Positions 63,497 to 64,000 of a DNA stretch of 64,000 bases are shown piece by piece. The stretch lies in contig CM042084.1 of assembly GCA_023512835.1 (NCBI GenBank), forward strand, positions 46,671,609 through 46,735,608, given 5' to 3'. Position 1 is the first letter of the stretch. Every line of letters begins with the position of its first letter. Made by a program: the position numbers and the translations under genes. The stretch is from Taxillus chinensis. Its lineage: Eukaryota > Streptophyta > Magnoliopsida > Santalales > Loranthaceae. Under the pieces are notes generated by a model. It had not been told where the DNA came from. It made no database searches and saw only the letters and a program-made list of their open reading frames with translations.

Positions 63497-64000
63497 AATC
63501 ATGTGCTGGTCTTTTTTTGTTTTTTTATTAGTAATATTACATTCCAGCCTATTATAGCTTCATCCGATTGAGGACTCATGCAAACAATTAATACCGGGAA
63601 GAAGTAAAAGCGCCATTGTCTTTTTTTTTTTTTTTAAAGAGTTGAAATAAACTTGAATATGAATGCTATGTGTGCAGACGCATAATAAAAATAATAGAGC
63701 CGCCTAATTAATACCGTTGTCGGTTATCTCAATGTGAAATAAATGTCATTACATGGGAACAGATTAAAAACATTTGAAAGATGGAAAGAAAGCATAACAT
63801 CCTATGGTCGATTATTAACAACCAAACCCAAAATTAATATTAAATATTGGGAAAATTATGTGCATTGTGCTTGCCAATTATTGATATGCTTTTAAAAACC
63901 AGATTAATGACTTGCGTGGCTTACATGTAATAGGAATCTACGTTGATTCAATATAGATGGTGCTGCAGGTATTTTTTTTTCTTTCCCTTTCAATTAAGTT

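Overview
This is plant nuclear DNA, almost certainly from a core eudicot. It is AT-rich, and its genes have GT-AG introns and encode plastid and plant-specific proteins. Introns and spacers carry small DNA transposons and one retrotransposon relic. I cannot name the species. I traced eight gene models exon by exon. Seven belong to recognisable families and one is a small protein I do not recognise.

Layout from left to right: (1) 3' two thirds of a plastidial pyruvate kinase gene (PKP3 type, +, 232-6523), cut off on the left. (2) An NPF7.3/NRT1.5-type transporter (-, 8361-11919, five exons, 601 aa), convergent with the kinase. (3) A spacer rich in microsatellites. (4) A small 82-aa protein gene of unknown function (+, 18621-18869) with an inferred long 5'-leader intron. 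(5) Mitochondrial-type ribosomal protein uL4 (+, 20289-25565, eight exons, 315 aa). (6) A ubiquitin-like plus SAYSvFN-domain protein (+, 29626-33186, seven exons, 237 aa). (7) An 8 kb AT-rich spacer. (8) POLTERGEIST-LIKE 1 type PP2C (+, 42035-50946, four exons, 795 aa). (9) Chloroplast SufD/ABCI7 (-, 52156-55730, three exons, about 490 aa). (10) A RING-HC E3 ligase of the RF298-like family (+, 56556-61719, two exons, 749 aa), head-to-head with SufD. (11) A 3' spacer ending in a long imperfect inverted repeat.

The genes do not form one pathway. They belong to plastid glycolysis, xylem nitrate/potassium loading, mitochondrial translation, ER quality control, stem-cell signalling, plastid Fe-S assembly and ubiquitination. 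What links them is gene order: several are neighbours in two duplicated Arabidopsis segments (At1g324xx-325xx and At2g353xx, recalled from memory), so the window looks like a conserved ancestral block.

The less ordinary content lies between and inside the exons. Three hAT-type non-autonomous transposons have readable 8-bp target duplications, and two more are probable. A gutted Ty1/copia element sits in the first PLL1 intron, and an array of about 125-bp units fills much of the SAYSvFN intron 1. A start-stop upstream ORF overlaps the PLL1 start codon. A hairpin of about 110-bp arms lies at the right edge. I found no clearly new multi-gene system; the best candidates for follow-up are the hairpin, the PLL1 start-stop leader and the intronic repeat array.
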